Shown here in pieces: positions 8,049 through 17,094 of a DNA stretch of 64,000 nucleotides. The notes beneath the pieces were generated by a model that saw only the letters and a list, made by a program, of their open reading frames with translations, searched no databases and had not been told where the DNA came from. Every line of letters starts with the position of its first letter. Position 1 is the stretch's first letter. The position numbers and the translations under genes are program-made. Source of the DNA: Paramicrobacterium agarici (lineage in GTDB: Bacteria > Actinomycetota > Actinomycetes > Actinomycetales > Microbacteriaceae); contig NZ_PDJE01000001.1 of the NCBI RefSeq assembly GCF_002563955.1, positions 496,001 to 560,000 on the forward strand, in the 5' to 3' direction.

Positions 8049-10154
8049 TTACGCACGGGAGCGCGCGAGGAGATACACGAAGTACGGTGCCCCGATGAGC
8101 GCCACCACGAGTCCCGCGGGGATCTGCGCCGGCGCGATGACCGTGCGCCCAAGTGCATCGGCGACGACGAGCAGCACCGCACCGAGCATCATCGCAACGG
8201 GAGCGACCCTCGAGTGACGGCTTCCCACCAGCGCCCGCGCCGCGTGCGGAGCGACGAGCCCCACGAACCCCACGACGCCAACGGCCGAGACACTCAGCGC
8301 CGCAAGCACAGCGGCAGTGAGCAGCAGCCCGAAGCGCACGCGCTCACGCGCCACGCCGACCAGACGCGGAGTATCGTCGTCGAGCGACAGCAGATCGAGC
8401 TCACGCCGCCACACGACAGCGAGCGGCACCGCGGCGAGCAGTGCGACGCCAACCGGAACAACGTCGGCCCAGCCGCGCCCGTACGTCGACCCCGACAGCC
8501 ACGTGAAGATCGCTGGCGTGTTCCAGGGATTGGCGCGCACGAGAATGAACGTTGTCAGCGCCGTGAATCCATACCAGAGCCCGATGCCAATGAGCACGAG
8601 CCGATCGGTGTTCATGCCGCCACGCCACGACAGTGTGTAGACGACAGCGAACGCCAGCAGTGCTCCACCGATCGCCGCCGCCGTCATCGTGACAACGCCT
8701 CCTCCCGAGACGAGCGTGACAATAATCACGGCGCCGAGCCCCGCACCTCCGGTAATGCCGAGGATGCCCGGCTCGGCGAGCGGGTTGCGGGCGCTTGCCT
8801 GCACGAACGTTCCCGCGAGAGCGAGCGCTGCGCCCGCGAGAAGCGCGGCCGCCACACGCGGAGCACGGCCGTCGAGCGCGTGCGCGATGACGGGGGCCGC
8901 ATTGTTCTGCAGCCACAGCGCGATGTCGCCGGTGAGCAACCAGCGTTCACCGGCCAGAAGTGCAACGACAGCCGTCGCGACAACCAGAATGGCGAGAACT
9001 GTGGCGACAACCGCGGTGCGCAGTCCGCTATGCGTTGTCGTGCGCGCGGCACGCGGCTGCCGCGTCGGCCCCGAGTCGCGGGCACGACGGGCAAGCAGCA
9101 CGAGCACAAGAGCGCCGAGAAGCGTCGTCGTCACGCCTGTCGGCACTGCGATGGCAGCATCCGCCCCGATAATCGCACGCAGCACGGCATCGGAGACGAC
9201 CACGATGAGGGCACCGACAAGTCCCGCGGCCGGAATCATCACGACATGGCGGTGCAGCACGGGAACCGCGCGGGCGATGAGCCGAGTGATGACGGGCGCA
9301 CACAGTCCGACGAAGCCGATGGGCCCGGCAAGCGCGACAGCGGTGGCCGTGAGAACGACGGCAAGAAGGATGCCGCTTGCTCGCGTCGCTCGAATCGGAA
9401 CACCGAGAACGGATGCCGCGTCGTCACCGAGCCCCAGCAGGTCCAGGCGGCGCGACAACAGCATCGCGAGCACCGTTGCCACGAGAATGACCGGCGCGCA
9501 GCGTCGCGCGTTGTCGAGGCCGAGCTGACTGAGCGAGCCACTGCCCCACGCGAAGAGGCTCGTCGTCTCTTCGTCGAAGAGGATGAGCAGAGTCGACGTG
9601 CCTGCTTGAAGGGCAAGGGCCGCCGCCGTGCCCGCGAGGATGAGGCGCGTGGTCGACGCTCCGGCTCCCCCGGCGATGCCGAGCACGAGGCCCGCCGCGA
9701 GCAAGCCGCCGGCGAACGCGACGCCGCCCGACGCCCACAGCGGAATCGCGATGCCGAACGCGGCGACCGCCGTGACCGCGAAGTACGACCCTGCCGTGAC
9801 GGCGAGCGTGTCGGGAGAGGCCAGCGCATTGCGCGCAAGCGACTGGAAGAGCGCCCCGGCGACGCCGAGCGCGATGCCGACCAGAACACCAGCGGCGACG
9901 CGCGGCAGCCGCGATCCGAGCAGCACGTCGCGGGTCGTGACGCCGTCACTGTTGGTGGCGCCGGACAGCATCCTGATCAGGTCGGTAAAGCCCGTGTTCG
10001 ACGTGCCCTGCGTCATGTGCCACGCGACGGCGAGGGCGACGAGCACGGCGAGCACGGTGAGCGCTCCTGCCGCGCCCAGCCCGCGCCCCAGCCTGAGCGC
10101 GCGCGAGCCGCCGCCCGCCGGAGCGGACGGCGGCGCCGTCTCGGTGCGTGCCAT
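8049..10154 (-). CDS. Siderophore ABC transporter permease, two FecCD domains fused
   Basis: A 701-residue integral membrane protein made of two FecCD-type permease halves, each with about ten helices: roughly residues 25-355 and 380-700. Both halves carry the FecCD pattern, for example GIALGVAGALFQSLARNALASPD in the first and GAALALAGTFVQASARNPLAEPG in the second, and both have a FVGLCAPHxxR-like loop that contacts the ATPase. Most importers use two separate permeases; this arrangement equals FhuB. It is the last gene of the operon after the ATPase and the lipoprotein. It should form the complete membrane channel. Confidence 0.92.
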   Translation of the reverse strand: MARTETAPPSAPAGGGSRALRLGRGLGAAGALTVLAVLVALAVAWHMTQGTSNTGFTDLIRMLSGATNSDGVTTRDVLLGSRLPRVAAGVLVGIALGVAGALFQSLARNALASPDTLAVTAGSYFAVTAVAAFGIAIPLWASGGVAFAGGLLAAGLVLGIAGGAGASTTRLILAGTAAALALQAGTSTLLILFDEETTSLFAWGSGSLSQLGLDNARRCAPVILVATVLAMLLSRRLDLLGLGDDAASVLGVPIRATRASGILLAVVLTATAVALAGPIGFVGLCAPVITRLIARAVPVLHRHVVMIPAAGLVGALIVVVSDAVLRAIIGADAAIAVPTGVTTTLLGALVLVLLARRARDSGPTRQPRAARTTTHSGLRTAVVATVLAILVVATAVVALLAGERWLLTGDIALWLQNNAAPVIAHALDGRAPRVAAALLAGAALALAGTFVQASARNPLAEPGILGITGGAGLGAVIIVTLVSGGGVVTMTAAAIGGALLAFAVVYTLSWRGGMNTDRLVLIGIGLWYGFTALTTFILVRANPWNTPAIFTWLSGSTYGRGWADVVPVGVALLAAVPLAVVWRRELDLLSLDDDTPRLVGVARERVRFGLLLTAAVLAALSVSAVGVVGFVGLVAPHAARALVGSRHSRVAPVAMMLGAVLLVVADALGRTVIAPAQIPAGLVVALIGAPYFVYLLARSRA

Positions 10155-10165
10155 GTGGCCGAGGA

Positions 10166-11203
10166 TTACGCGGTGAGAAGGTCGACGTAGGCGTCGATCG
10201 CCTGCTCCGCCGAGCGGGGCCCGCCGAACGTCCAGATTCCCGAGGGGAACGCGTACACGTCGCCACGCTCAACCGCGGGCAGCGACGCCCAGATGTCGTT
10301 GTCGGCCAGCAGGTCGACGACGCTGTCGGACTCGGGATCGTCGGTGCCCGTGTAGATGAGCATGGCGTCGCCCACCTCGACGAGCCCCTCGACGTCGGTC
10401 TGCCCGAGGCCATACACCGGGTCGACCTCACCGGACCAGACGTTCGTCAGCCCGAGCTCTTCGCCCAGCTCGCCGAACAGCGAGCCCTGGCCGAACGGCC
10501 TGATCGCGACGTTGCCGCCCTGCGCCCAGCCGTCGAAGTACACGAAGTCCATCGTCTCGAGATCGGCGTCGGCGACAGCATCCTTCGCCTCGGCAAGCGC
10601 CGTGTCGAACTCGTCGAGAACGACCCCCGCACGCTCGCTGCGTCCCGTCGCCTCGGCGATGAGCGAGAACGTGTCTTTCATGTGCTGGATGGGCTCAGCA
10701 GCATCCGCCCCCACCGTCGCGAGCACGGGAACGTCGTACGCCTCGAGCTGCGAGACGATCTCGTCGTCGGGCGATGACACCTCCACGATCACGAGATCCG
10801 GGTCTTCACCGAAGATCGCGTCGAGGCTGGGCTCCTGACGGGTGCCGACGTCGGCGACGCCCTCGGGCAGCTTCTCTGCGGTGTCCCACGTCGAGTAGCC
10901 CTCGGCATCCGCGACGGCCACGGGGGTCACGCACAGCGAGAGCAGGTCTTCGGTCTGCTGCCACTCGAGAACGGCGACGCGCTCGGCCGGCTTGTCGAGC
11001 TCGACGGTGCGGCCGAGGTCATCGGTAAGTGTCACGGGGTCGGTCGAGGTTGTTGTCGAGTCGTTCTCGCACGACTGCGACACCGGTTCGCTCGACGTGT
11101 CGTCGCCCGAGGCTTCGACCGAGGTGGTTCCGCACCCCGTCAGCACAAGGGCGGTGAGGGCCGCGAAGGCGACGGCGGATGCTGTGGCAGTGCGTCGTGA
11201 CAT
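10166..11203 (-). CDS. Iron-siderophore ABC transporter substrate-binding lipoprotein
   Basis: 345 residues. A signal peptide ends in the lipobox LTGC with Cys24 as the lipidation site. The mature part is a FepB/FecB-type (cluster A) binding protein: TLTDDLGRTVELDKPAERVAVLEW opens the first lobe, with two Rossmann-like lobes joined by a long helix. It sits between the ATPase and permease genes of the same operon. It is expected to capture ferric siderophores outside the membrane; the ligand is unknown. Confidence 0.92.
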   Translation of the reverse strand: MSRRTATASAVAFAALTALVLTGCGTTSVEASGDDTSSEPVSQSCENDSTTTSTDPVTLTDDLGRTVELDKPAERVAVLEWQQTEDLLSLCVTPVAVADAEGYSTWDTAEKLPEGVADVGTRQEPSLDAIFGEDPDLVIVEVSSPDDEIVSQLEAYDVPVLATVGADAAEPIQHMKDTFSLIAEATGRSERAGVVLDEFDTALAEAKDAVADADLETMDFVYFDGWAQGGNVAIRPFGQGSLFGELGEELGLTNVWSGEVDPVYGLGQTDVEGLVEVGDAMLIYTGTDDPESDSVVDLLADNDIWASLPAVERGDVYAFPSGIWTFGGPRSAEQAIDAYVDLLTA

Positions 11204-11257
11204 AGATCTACTTTCGTGAGAGGGGGAGGGGACGGATGCTGCCGCAGCAGCGGCGCG

Positions 11258-12079
11258 TCAGACGGCGCGCGCCAGACAGCGGCGCGGCAACGACTCGACA
11301 CGGACGAGCCCTGAAGCGTCGTCGACGCGCGAGACGATCGGAATGCCGTACACCTCAGAGAGCACGCCAGCGCCGAACACCTCAGCGGGTGTGCCGGTGA
11401 TGCGCACACGGCCCGCGCTGAGCAGTACGACGTTGTCGGCGACCGCGGCGGCGTGGTTGAGGTCGTGCAGCACGACGCCCACTGCGGTGCCGTGGTCGTC
11501 GGCCAGCTCGCGCATGAGGTCGAGGATCTCGATCTGATATCGCAGATCGAGGTGGTTGGTTGGCTCATCGAGCAGCAGCACGCCGGTGTCTTGCGCGAGG
11601 CAGGTCGCGAGCCACACGCGCTGCAGCTCGCCGCCCGAGAGCTGGTCGACGGGGCGGTCGGCCATGCGGTCGGTTCCCGTGAGGCTCAGAGCCTTGTCGA
11701 TCGCGGCGAGGTCGCCGTCGCTGAGAGCTGCGAACCGGCGGCGGTGCGGATGGCGGCCGTAGGCGACAACGTCGCGCACACTCAGTCCCGACGGGTGCGG
11801 TCGCGACTGCGACAACAGCGTCACGCGGCGGGCAAAGTCGCGAGAGCTGAGCGCGACAGCATCCGTGGTGTCATCATCACCCTCGCGCACGCGGACGGTG
11901 CCGGAGCGGATCGGATGCAGTCGGGCCATGGATCGCAGCACCGTCGACTTGCCGCTGCCGTTCGGGCCGATGAGCGCGGTGACGGCGCCGGGCGTGATGT
12001 CCAACGAGACGTCGTGCACGACGGTATCGCGCTCATACGCGAGGGTCAGCCTCTCGGCGGTCAGCTCAGTGCGATTCAC
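11258..12079 (-). CDS. Siderophore ABC transporter ATP-binding protein
   Basis: 273 residues with Walker A GPNGSGKST (38-46), signature LSGGELQR, Walker B LLLDEPTNHLD and the H-loop VLHDLNHAA, all typical of FepC/FhuC ATPases. Start is GTG 12079, since the longer frame to 12388 has no similarity upstream. The iron box ends only two bases before this start and the likely -10 (TAGGCT, 12093-12088 on this strand) places the transcript start at about 12081, so the mRNA has almost no leader. First gene of the three-gene uptake operon. Confidence 0.92.
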   Translation of the reverse strand: MNRTELTAERLTLAYERDTVVHDVSLDITPGAVTALIGPNGSGKSTVLRSMARLHPIRSGTVRVREGDDDTTDAVALSSRDFARRVTLLSQSRPHPSGLSVRDVVAYGRHPHRRRFAALSDGDLAAIDKALSLTGTDRMADRPVDQLSGGELQRVWLATCLAQDTGVLLLDEPTNHLDLRYQIEILDLMRELADDHGTAVGVVLHDLNHAAAVADNVVLLSAGRVRITGTPAEVFGAGVLSEVYGIPIVSRVDDASGLVRVESLPRRCLARAV

Positions 12080-12080
12080 A

Positions 12081-12099
12081 TTAGCCGAGCCTAACCTAA
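12081..12099 (-). promoter_or_regulatory. DtxR/IdeR-type iron box
   Basis: Read on the minus strand this 19-bp site is TTAGGTTAGGCTCGGCTAA, 16 of 19 matches to the DtxR consensus TTAGGTTAGGCTAACCTAA. It overlaps the predicted -10 of the siderophore operon, so iron-loaded regulator would block transcription directly. Confidence 0.82.
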
Positions 12100-12610
12100 C
12101 TAAACCGCGATTGGGAGAGTCCGGCGAAAATTTCTGCGTCGCACGGTTGGCACCCCGTGTCCGAGATTCCGCTTTCTCTCGACATTCAGGATCATGCGCG
12201 TATGCTGGTGCGCGTGAAAACGACGATCTCGACTCCGCCCGCTGGGCGTTTGGAGGATGCTGGCGCGCTCTGCGCCGGTACGAGATAGCGCTGCCGCCGC
12301 GTCGGGGTACGAGTGTGCCCTTTCGATGCCGTGCATGAGTCCACGCACCGTATGCCCGAACCTTGCAGGCATGGCATTCGGCGTGCACCGCGGGCTACTG
12401 CTCCCCGCAGCCTCGGCGCCCCGCAGCCTCCGCACCTCGTAGCTTTTTCGCGCTACGTTCTGCTCTTCGCTCCCGAAGCTTCTGGCGCGAGAAGCCGACG
12501 AAGGCGCGGATCGGCGAGCACGGGCACGCCGCCGGCTCTCGTGCGTCGAGCGCGGCATCCTGTCTGACCACGATCACCAGGGGCACCGCCCCACACCGTA
12601 AGGCCACCTC
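12100..12610. other. Intergenic region without recognised gene
   Basis: About 510 bp between the siderophore operon and the FBP-domain gene. Open frames here look like shadows: none has a ribosome site, a family signature or a plausible composition. It contains one GGATGCTG octamer (12254) and an imperfect direct repeat CCGCAGCCTCGGCGC/CCGCAGCCTCCGCAC near 12408-12434. I see no RNA gene. Confidence 0.4.
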
Positions 12611-13099
12611 ATGATTCCTCTGACCGAAAACCAGATCCGCTCCAGCTTCGTCAACGCGACGAAGCGCGAACGCACCCAGCTGACGCTGCCCGACCTCGAT
12701 GCGCTGGATTGGGACGCCCGGGACTTTCTCGGCTGGCGCGACGCCAAGTTTCCTAAGCTCGGCTACGTCGTCATCGTGATCGACGACGAACCGGTCGGCG
12801 TTCTGCTCAAGCTCGCCGAAGGGCGCACGCTCACGCGACCACAGTGCTCGTGGTGTGAAGACGTGCACCTGCCGAATGACGTCGTGTTCTTCGTGGCGAA
12901 GCGCGCGGGAGACGCTGGTCGCAAGGGCGACACCGTCGGAACACTCGCCTGCGCGGAGTTTCAGTGCAACGTGAATGCGCGCAAACGTCCCCGAACCGCG
13001 TATGTCGGGTTCGACGTCGAAGCTGCCAAGCAGCAGCGCATCGACGCGATGCGCAACAACGTCACGCGCTTCGTCGCGGGTGTGCGTGACGGAAACTGA
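12611..13099 (+). CDS. FBP-domain (EF-G-binding, treble-clef zinc finger) protein
   Basis: A 162-residue protein with the layout of the FBP C-terminal family: an N-terminal helical region (MIPLTENQIRSSFVNATKRE) and a C-terminal zinc finger with the pairs CSWC (~80s) and CAEFQC (~115-120). Related treble-clef proteins bind elongation factor G and, in some Gram-positives, rescue fusidic-acid-stalled ribosomes; that function here is an inference. A strong hairpin terminator follows. Confidence 0.82.
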   Translation: MIPLTENQIRSSFVNATKRERTQLTLPDLDALDWDARDFLGWRDAKFPKLGYVVIVIDDEPVGVLLKLAEGRTLTRPQCSWCEDVHLPNDVVFFVAKRAGDAGRKGDTVGTLACAEFQCNVNARKRPRTAYVGFDVEAAKQQRIDAMRNNVTRFVAGVRDGN

Positions 13100-13111
13100 C
13101 CCGCGTCGTCG

Positions 13112-13146
13112 GGGTGGGCGCCGGTGTTCTGATCCGGCGCCCACCC
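13112..13146 (+). terminator. Terminator of the FBP-domain gene
   Basis: Perfect 13-bp GC-rich arms at 13112-13124 and 13134-13146 around a 9-nt loop, starting 12 bp after the stop codon at 13099. Confidence 0.8.
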
Positions 13147-13237
13147 TGCTCTCCACGCATCCCGCCTCGCCTCCGGTTGCTCGCACCAGAACTTTCTGAG
13201 CGCAAAACCTGAACTGGCGCGGGATGGAGCGCTTGGG

Positions 13238-14755
13238 TTAACGCGCGTGACGCAGTGTCGTGAGCGACACCACGATCGCGGCGACGATGATCCCGGCCGC
13301 CAGCCACGACGTGATCGAGACGCCACTGCCGAACGCCGAAACCGCGGCATCGTACAGCGCCGATCCGAGCGCGCTCGGCAACTCGCTGGCGACCTGCACA
13401 GCTCCGCCGAGCGTCTCGCCTGCGGCTGCAGCATCCGCTCCGCCTACCCCTTCGGGAATTACGATGTGCCCGCGGTATGACGCGGTCAGCACCGTGCCGA
13501 GTGTGGCGACGCCGAGCACAGAGCCCAGCTCATACGCCGTCTCAGACAAGCCCGAGGCGGCACCGGCCTTCGCCGCCGGAGCGTTCGCGAGGATGAGGTC
13601 GTTGGTGATGGTTTCGGCCGCACCCACTCCAATGCCGAGGGAGACGACAGCCAGCGCAACACCCAGCACGCCGACGGCACCGCCCTGCACCGCAATGCTG
13701 CCGTAGCAGAGCACCGAGAACACGAGCGAAACGGCGACGAGCAGGCTCGGTCGCACATTCCGGGCGATGGGCACGATGGCGAGGCCGGCGATGATCATCA
13801 CGGCGAGACCGGGCAGCAGCACGAGGCCCGCGATCATCGGACTGAGGCCGAGCACAAGCTGCAGATGCTGGGTGATGAAGAACAGGCCGCCGACGAACGC
13901 GATGATGCTGAACAGGTTGATGACGATCGCACCGCTGAACGCCGCGTTGCGGAACAGCGACACATCGAGCATGGGGTGCTCGAGCTTCAGCTGGCGCATG
14001 ACAAACAGGATGCCAAAGGCCACCGCCGCGACGAACGCGACACCGGCCGCGAGGTCGACGCCGTCTTCTGCCGCGTGCTTGATCGACCAGACGAAGGGCA
14101 CCATCGTCAGCAGAACAAGTGCGGCGCTCAGCAGGTCGATCGGAGCGTCGACGGGGTCGCGTGACTCGCGCACGAGGATCGGCAGCAGAATGAACAGCGG
14201 CAGCAGCACGGGCACCGCGAGAAGAAAGATCGATCCCCACCAGAAGTGCTCGAGCAAGAAGCCGCCGGCGATCGGACCGAGTGCGCCACCGCCGGCGAAA
14301 CCCGTGCCCCAGACCGCAATGGCGAGTCGCCGCTGCTCACGGTTGAGAAAGAGATTGCGCAGCAGCGACAACGTCGACGGCATGAGCGTGGCGCCGAAGA
14401 GACCAAGGGCCGCGCGGGCGGCGATGAGCGCTTCAGCGGAGGGGGCGAACGCGGCAAGGATCGAGACGACGCCAAACCCCGTGGCACCGATGAGCAGCAG
14501 CTTGCGGCGCCCCAGACGGTCGCCGATGCTGCCCATCGTCACCAGGAGTCCAGCGAGAACGAGCGGGTAGACGTCGAGAATCCACAGCAGCTGAGTTCCG
14601 GTGGGCAGCAGCGCCTCCGAGATCTCGGGCAGCGCAAAGTTGAGGATCGTATTGTCGGCCGAGATCAGCACGACCGGCAGCATGAGCACAACGAGGCCCC
14701 ACCACTCACGGGCGCCCGCGCGCGGTTCCAGTCGCATCTCAGCCGTCGTCATCAT
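13238..14755 (-). CDS. MFS drug efflux permease, 14-helix DHA2 family
   Basis: 505 residues with about 14 membrane helices. Motif A GSIGDRLGRRKLLLIG lies near residue 75, and the conserved helix-4/5 region ALGPIAGGFLLEHFWWGSIF fits the QacA/EmrB-like drug:H+ antiporter group. Start ATG 14755 is preceded by CGGAGGGC. A TetR regulator is transcribed away from it and a 24-bp operator lies between, so expression is probably induced by the exported compound. Specific substrate unknown; quaternary ammonium or lipophilic drugs are typical of the family. Confidence 0.92.
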   Translation of the reverse strand: MMTTAEMRLEPRAGAREWWGLVVLMLPVVLISADNTILNFALPEISEALLPTGTQLLWILDVYPLVLAGLLVTMGSIGDRLGRRKLLLIGATGFGVVSILAAFAPSAEALIAARAALGLFGATLMPSTLSLLRNLFLNREQRRLAIAVWGTGFAGGGALGPIAGGFLLEHFWWGSIFLLAVPVLLPLFILLPILVRESRDPVDAPIDLLSAALVLLTMVPFVWSIKHAAEDGVDLAAGVAFVAAVAFGILFVMRQLKLEHPMLDVSLFRNAAFSGAIVINLFSIIAFVGGLFFITQHLQLVLGLSPMIAGLVLLPGLAVMIIAGLAIVPIARNVRPSLLVAVSLVFSVLCYGSIAVQGGAVGVLGVALAVVSLGIGVGAAETITNDLILANAPAAKAGAASGLSETAYELGSVLGVATLGTVLTASYRGHIVIPEGVGGADAAAAGETLGGAVQVASELPSALGSALYDAAVSAFGSGVSITSWLAAGIIVAAIVVSLTTLRHAR

Positions 14756-14770
14756 GCCCTCCGGTCGACA

Positions 14771-14794
14771 ACTGTACCGTCCAGACGGTACAGT
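14771..14794. promoter_or_regulatory. TetR operator between efflux gene and regulator
   Basis: A perfect inverted repeat with 11-bp arms (14771-14781 and 14784-14794) and a 2-bp spacer. Its right half contains TACAGT (14789-14794), the -10 box of the regulator, and its symmetric left half supplies TACAGT for the efflux gene on the other strand. One bound repressor would therefore shut both promoters. Confidence 0.85.
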
Positions 14795-14800
14795 GACAAC

Positions 14801-15373
14801 ATGGCCGCCTCACCTGACAGCGCATCCACAGCCAGCCCTTCAACAGCAGACCGCCTTCTCGACGCCTTCAGCGCCCTGCTCATCGAGGGAGGCGAGAAGG
14901 CAGCCACGCTTGACGCCGTCGCCGCCCGCGCGAGTGTCTCGAAGGGCGGTCTGCTCTATCACTACGGGTCAAAGGATGCTCTCGCTCACGGTCTTGTCGA
15001 GCGCCTCGGTCGGTTTGTCGACGCCGACATCGAAGCGATGACCTCTGCTCCGGAGGGTCCGGTCGCGTTCTTCATTCGCACGTCGACAGACGTCGGCACC
15101 GATTTCGATGTCGCAATCAATGCGACGATCGCTCTCGCGCAGGGTGGAAGCAGCGCAGCGGTCGCCGCGATTGCCCACGCGCGCACCCGCTGGCACGAAG
15201 CACTCCTCCCGGAGACGCGAGATTCAGACGTCGCGTGGGCGCTGCTCTTCATGAGCGACGGACTCTATCTCGCGAGCGCCAATCCGCAGGCGTACCCCGA
15301 CATCGACCGCGGTCCAACGGCAGAGTTCGCCGAGCGAATGGTCGCGGTCGCCCGCCGCCTCACCGCCGGTTAG
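14801..15373 (+). CDS. TetR/AcrR family repressor of the efflux pump
   Basis: 190 residues; the helix-turn-helix lies at about residues 15-60 (ATLDAVAARASVSKGGLLYHYGSKDAL), followed by a helical ligand domain. The ATG lies exactly seven bases after the -10 box TACAGT, so the transcript is predicted to be leaderless; this fixes the start and rules out the longer open frame upstream. Divergent from the DHA2 pump with a shared operator, it is the likely local repressor. Confidence 0.9.
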   Translation: MAASPDSASTASPSTADRLLDAFSALLIEGGEKAATLDAVAARASVSKGGLLYHYGSKDALAHGLVERLGRFVDADIEAMTSAPEGPVAFFIRTSTDVGTDFDVAINATIALAQGGSSAAVAAIAHARTRWHEALLPETRDSDVAWALLFMSDGLYLASANPQAYPDIDRGPTAEFAERMVAVARRLTAG

Positions 15374-15418
15374 TCTGCTGCGGTTCAGTCCCGTTTTCGC
15401 CACGCTGAGCGTTCACAT

Positions 15419-15488
15419 AATCGGAAATCTCGCTGCGACACGCCGAGAAAAGCGCTTTCTCTGACGGCGTGTCGCCAAGATTTCCGAA
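15419..15488. terminator. Long hairpin between convergent genes
   Basis: The left arm (15421-15445) pairs with the right arm (15465-15488) through two perfect blocks of 10 and 11 bp separated by a small asymmetric bulge. The loop holds a further partial dyad (AGAAA...TTTCT). It lies between the TetR gene and the convergent peptidase gene. Confidence 0.65.
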
Positions 15489-15562
15489 TGAGGAGCGCGG
15501 CGTAGAGCGGTTACGAGCGCACCTTCGCGGCGAAAGCAGGAGCAGGAGCAGGAGCTGCAGCG

Positions 15563-16809
15563 TCAGCGCACGCGGCGGCCGTGTGCGAGGTCGATCAGGC
15601 GCGGCAGCACGGTGCCCGAACGCAGGCCGTTGTGCTCGTTCTCGCTCGAGATGAACGGTGTCACTCCCGGCAGCAGCGTCAGTGTCTGCAGCGAGTACTC
15701 CATCGGAACATAGATGTCGTTCGCGTACACCGCCGCGGCGCCGCGAGCCTCCGACTCAAGCAGTGTCGCCTCGTCGTAGAGCCTCGGCCACTCGTGCGCG
15801 GCGAGAATGTCGACAACTTCGCGCCACGGCTGCAACGCCGGAACCGTGTCGGCCCATTCACGCCGCACATGCTCACCCGTGAGCAGCGTCACATCGCCGC
15901 GGAACTCCTGCGGCAGCGTGCGCTCGGCCGACCAGTTCGTCACGACACCGTCGGCGTAGCACGACTCGTGAAAGACGTAATACAGCGGATTGCGCCCCGA
16001 GAACGGCAGCGCCGCCTCAAGGTCGTAACGGAACGCGTTGGTCGCGGAGTCGCGCTCCAGCAGGCTCCACAGCGTCTGCCAGCCCTCGTTGGCACCGAGC
16101 AACATCCCGAGCGAGCGCAACCTCGACACCGAGACCACTTCGCCGCTCGGCAACGTGATGGCGCCAGCATCCGCCCGCTCTGCAAGCCGACGAAACGCAT
16201 CGCGGTGCTCAGGGAACCGACGGTAGTAGGCCAGCGAGGCATCCTTCACCTTGTCGTACGTGAGCGCGTACGCGTCGTCGGGATGCCGTCCGACGGCGCT
16301 TACTCCGCCCGTGAAGTACGCGTGCTCGATCGACGAGGGCGCGGTCGACAGGTACGTGAGAGTCGTGAATCCGCCGAACGACTGGCCGAGCACGCTCCAG
16401 GTTTCGGCCCCGAGCTCTTCGCGCACCGCCTCGCAGTCGCGCACGATCGAGTCGGCGCGCAGATGCGTGATGTATTCGGCGACGGATGCTGCCGGGCGCT
16501 GCAGATCGTCATCGCCAACGGGCGTCGAACGCCCCGTTCCGCGCTGGTCGAGCATGACGACGCGGTAGTGCTCGAGCGCCGCGTCGAGCCACGAGGGCGA
16601 GGTGGGGTCGTGGAAGGACGCGGTGCCTCGCTGCCCGGGCCGCCCTGCAGAAACACGAGGTAGGGAAGGTCTTCGCCTCCCTCGCGCACGACGGCCGCCG
16701 CAAAGATATCAATGGTGCGTGCATCTGCGTCGTCGCCCCACACCAACGGCACGGTGAGCGTGTGCTCGTGAACGGTCAGATCCAGCATGCGGCGCGTCGT
16801 CACGGTCAT
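15563..16809 (-). pseudogene. Proline iminopeptidase-like alpha/beta hydrolase, frameshifted
   Basis: The N-terminal part (start ATG 16809: MTVTTRRMLDLTVHEHT..LVFLQGGPGSEAPRP) and the rest (DQRGTGRSTP, nucleophile elbow GQSFGG, later EWPRLYDEATL, and SSENEHNGLRSG with the catalytic His) are in different frames. Inserting one base near 16617-16621 joins them into a continuous ~415-residue protein of the S33 prolyl aminopeptidase family, which removes N-terminal proline from peptides. So the sequence shows a one-base deletion about 63 codons into the gene. It is either a recent pseudogene or a sequencing error. Confidence 0.8.
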
Positions 16810-16893
16810 GCATACAGCCTATGGGCGGGCGAGCGTATAACGATGGCTGTGTCACGCCGTTTACATTTGTCACACAGGCGCTAGAATGTGGGC

Positions 16894-17094
16894 ATGAGCA
16901 GCACTCTCAGCTTTCGCCCCACGCCGGACGACGCTCGCATTCTGCGCGAGGCCGCCCGCGACGGCGAGAGCACATCAGAGACCCTGCGTCGCGCCCTGCG
17001 ACTGCTCGATCACGAGCGCTGGCTCGAGCAGTTCCACGCCGACACGGCTCGAATCGCCGACGAGGACATCACAACGGAACCCGAAGCCTGGTGA
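16894..17094 (+). CDS. Antitoxin of a MazEF-like pair (ribbon-helix-helix type)
   Basis: 66 residues: an N-terminal strand STLSFRPTPDD and two helices (LREAARDGESTSETLRRALRLLD) fit a ribbon-helix-helix DNA-binding dimer; the acidic tail (ADEDITTEPEAW) would wrap the toxin. The -10 TAGAAT at 16882-16887 is exactly seven bases before the ATG, so it is predicted leaderless. Its stop overlaps the toxin start (GTGA). Confidence 0.8.
   Translation: MSSTLSFRPTPDDARILREAARDGESTSETLRRALRLLDHERWLEQFHADTARIADEDITTEPEAW

Noticed and set aside
8214..10190. 658-codon open frame antisense to the siderophore permease
   Set aside because: The frame mirrors membrane helices as Arg/Asp-rich sequence; no ribosome site and no similarity to a family.
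12080..12388. Longer N-terminus for the siderophore ATPase
   Set aside because: It would cover the iron box and promoter and has no ABC similarity; GTG 12079 gives the normal family start.
12252..12600. Possible small gene or RNA in the GC-rich gap before the FBP gene
   Set aside because: Short open frames on both strands lack ribosome sites and plausible composition; no stable RNA structure recognised.
14246..14800. Longer N-terminus for the TetR gene at 14801
   Set aside because: This stretch is antisense to the efflux pump and lies upstream of the operator and the -10 box.
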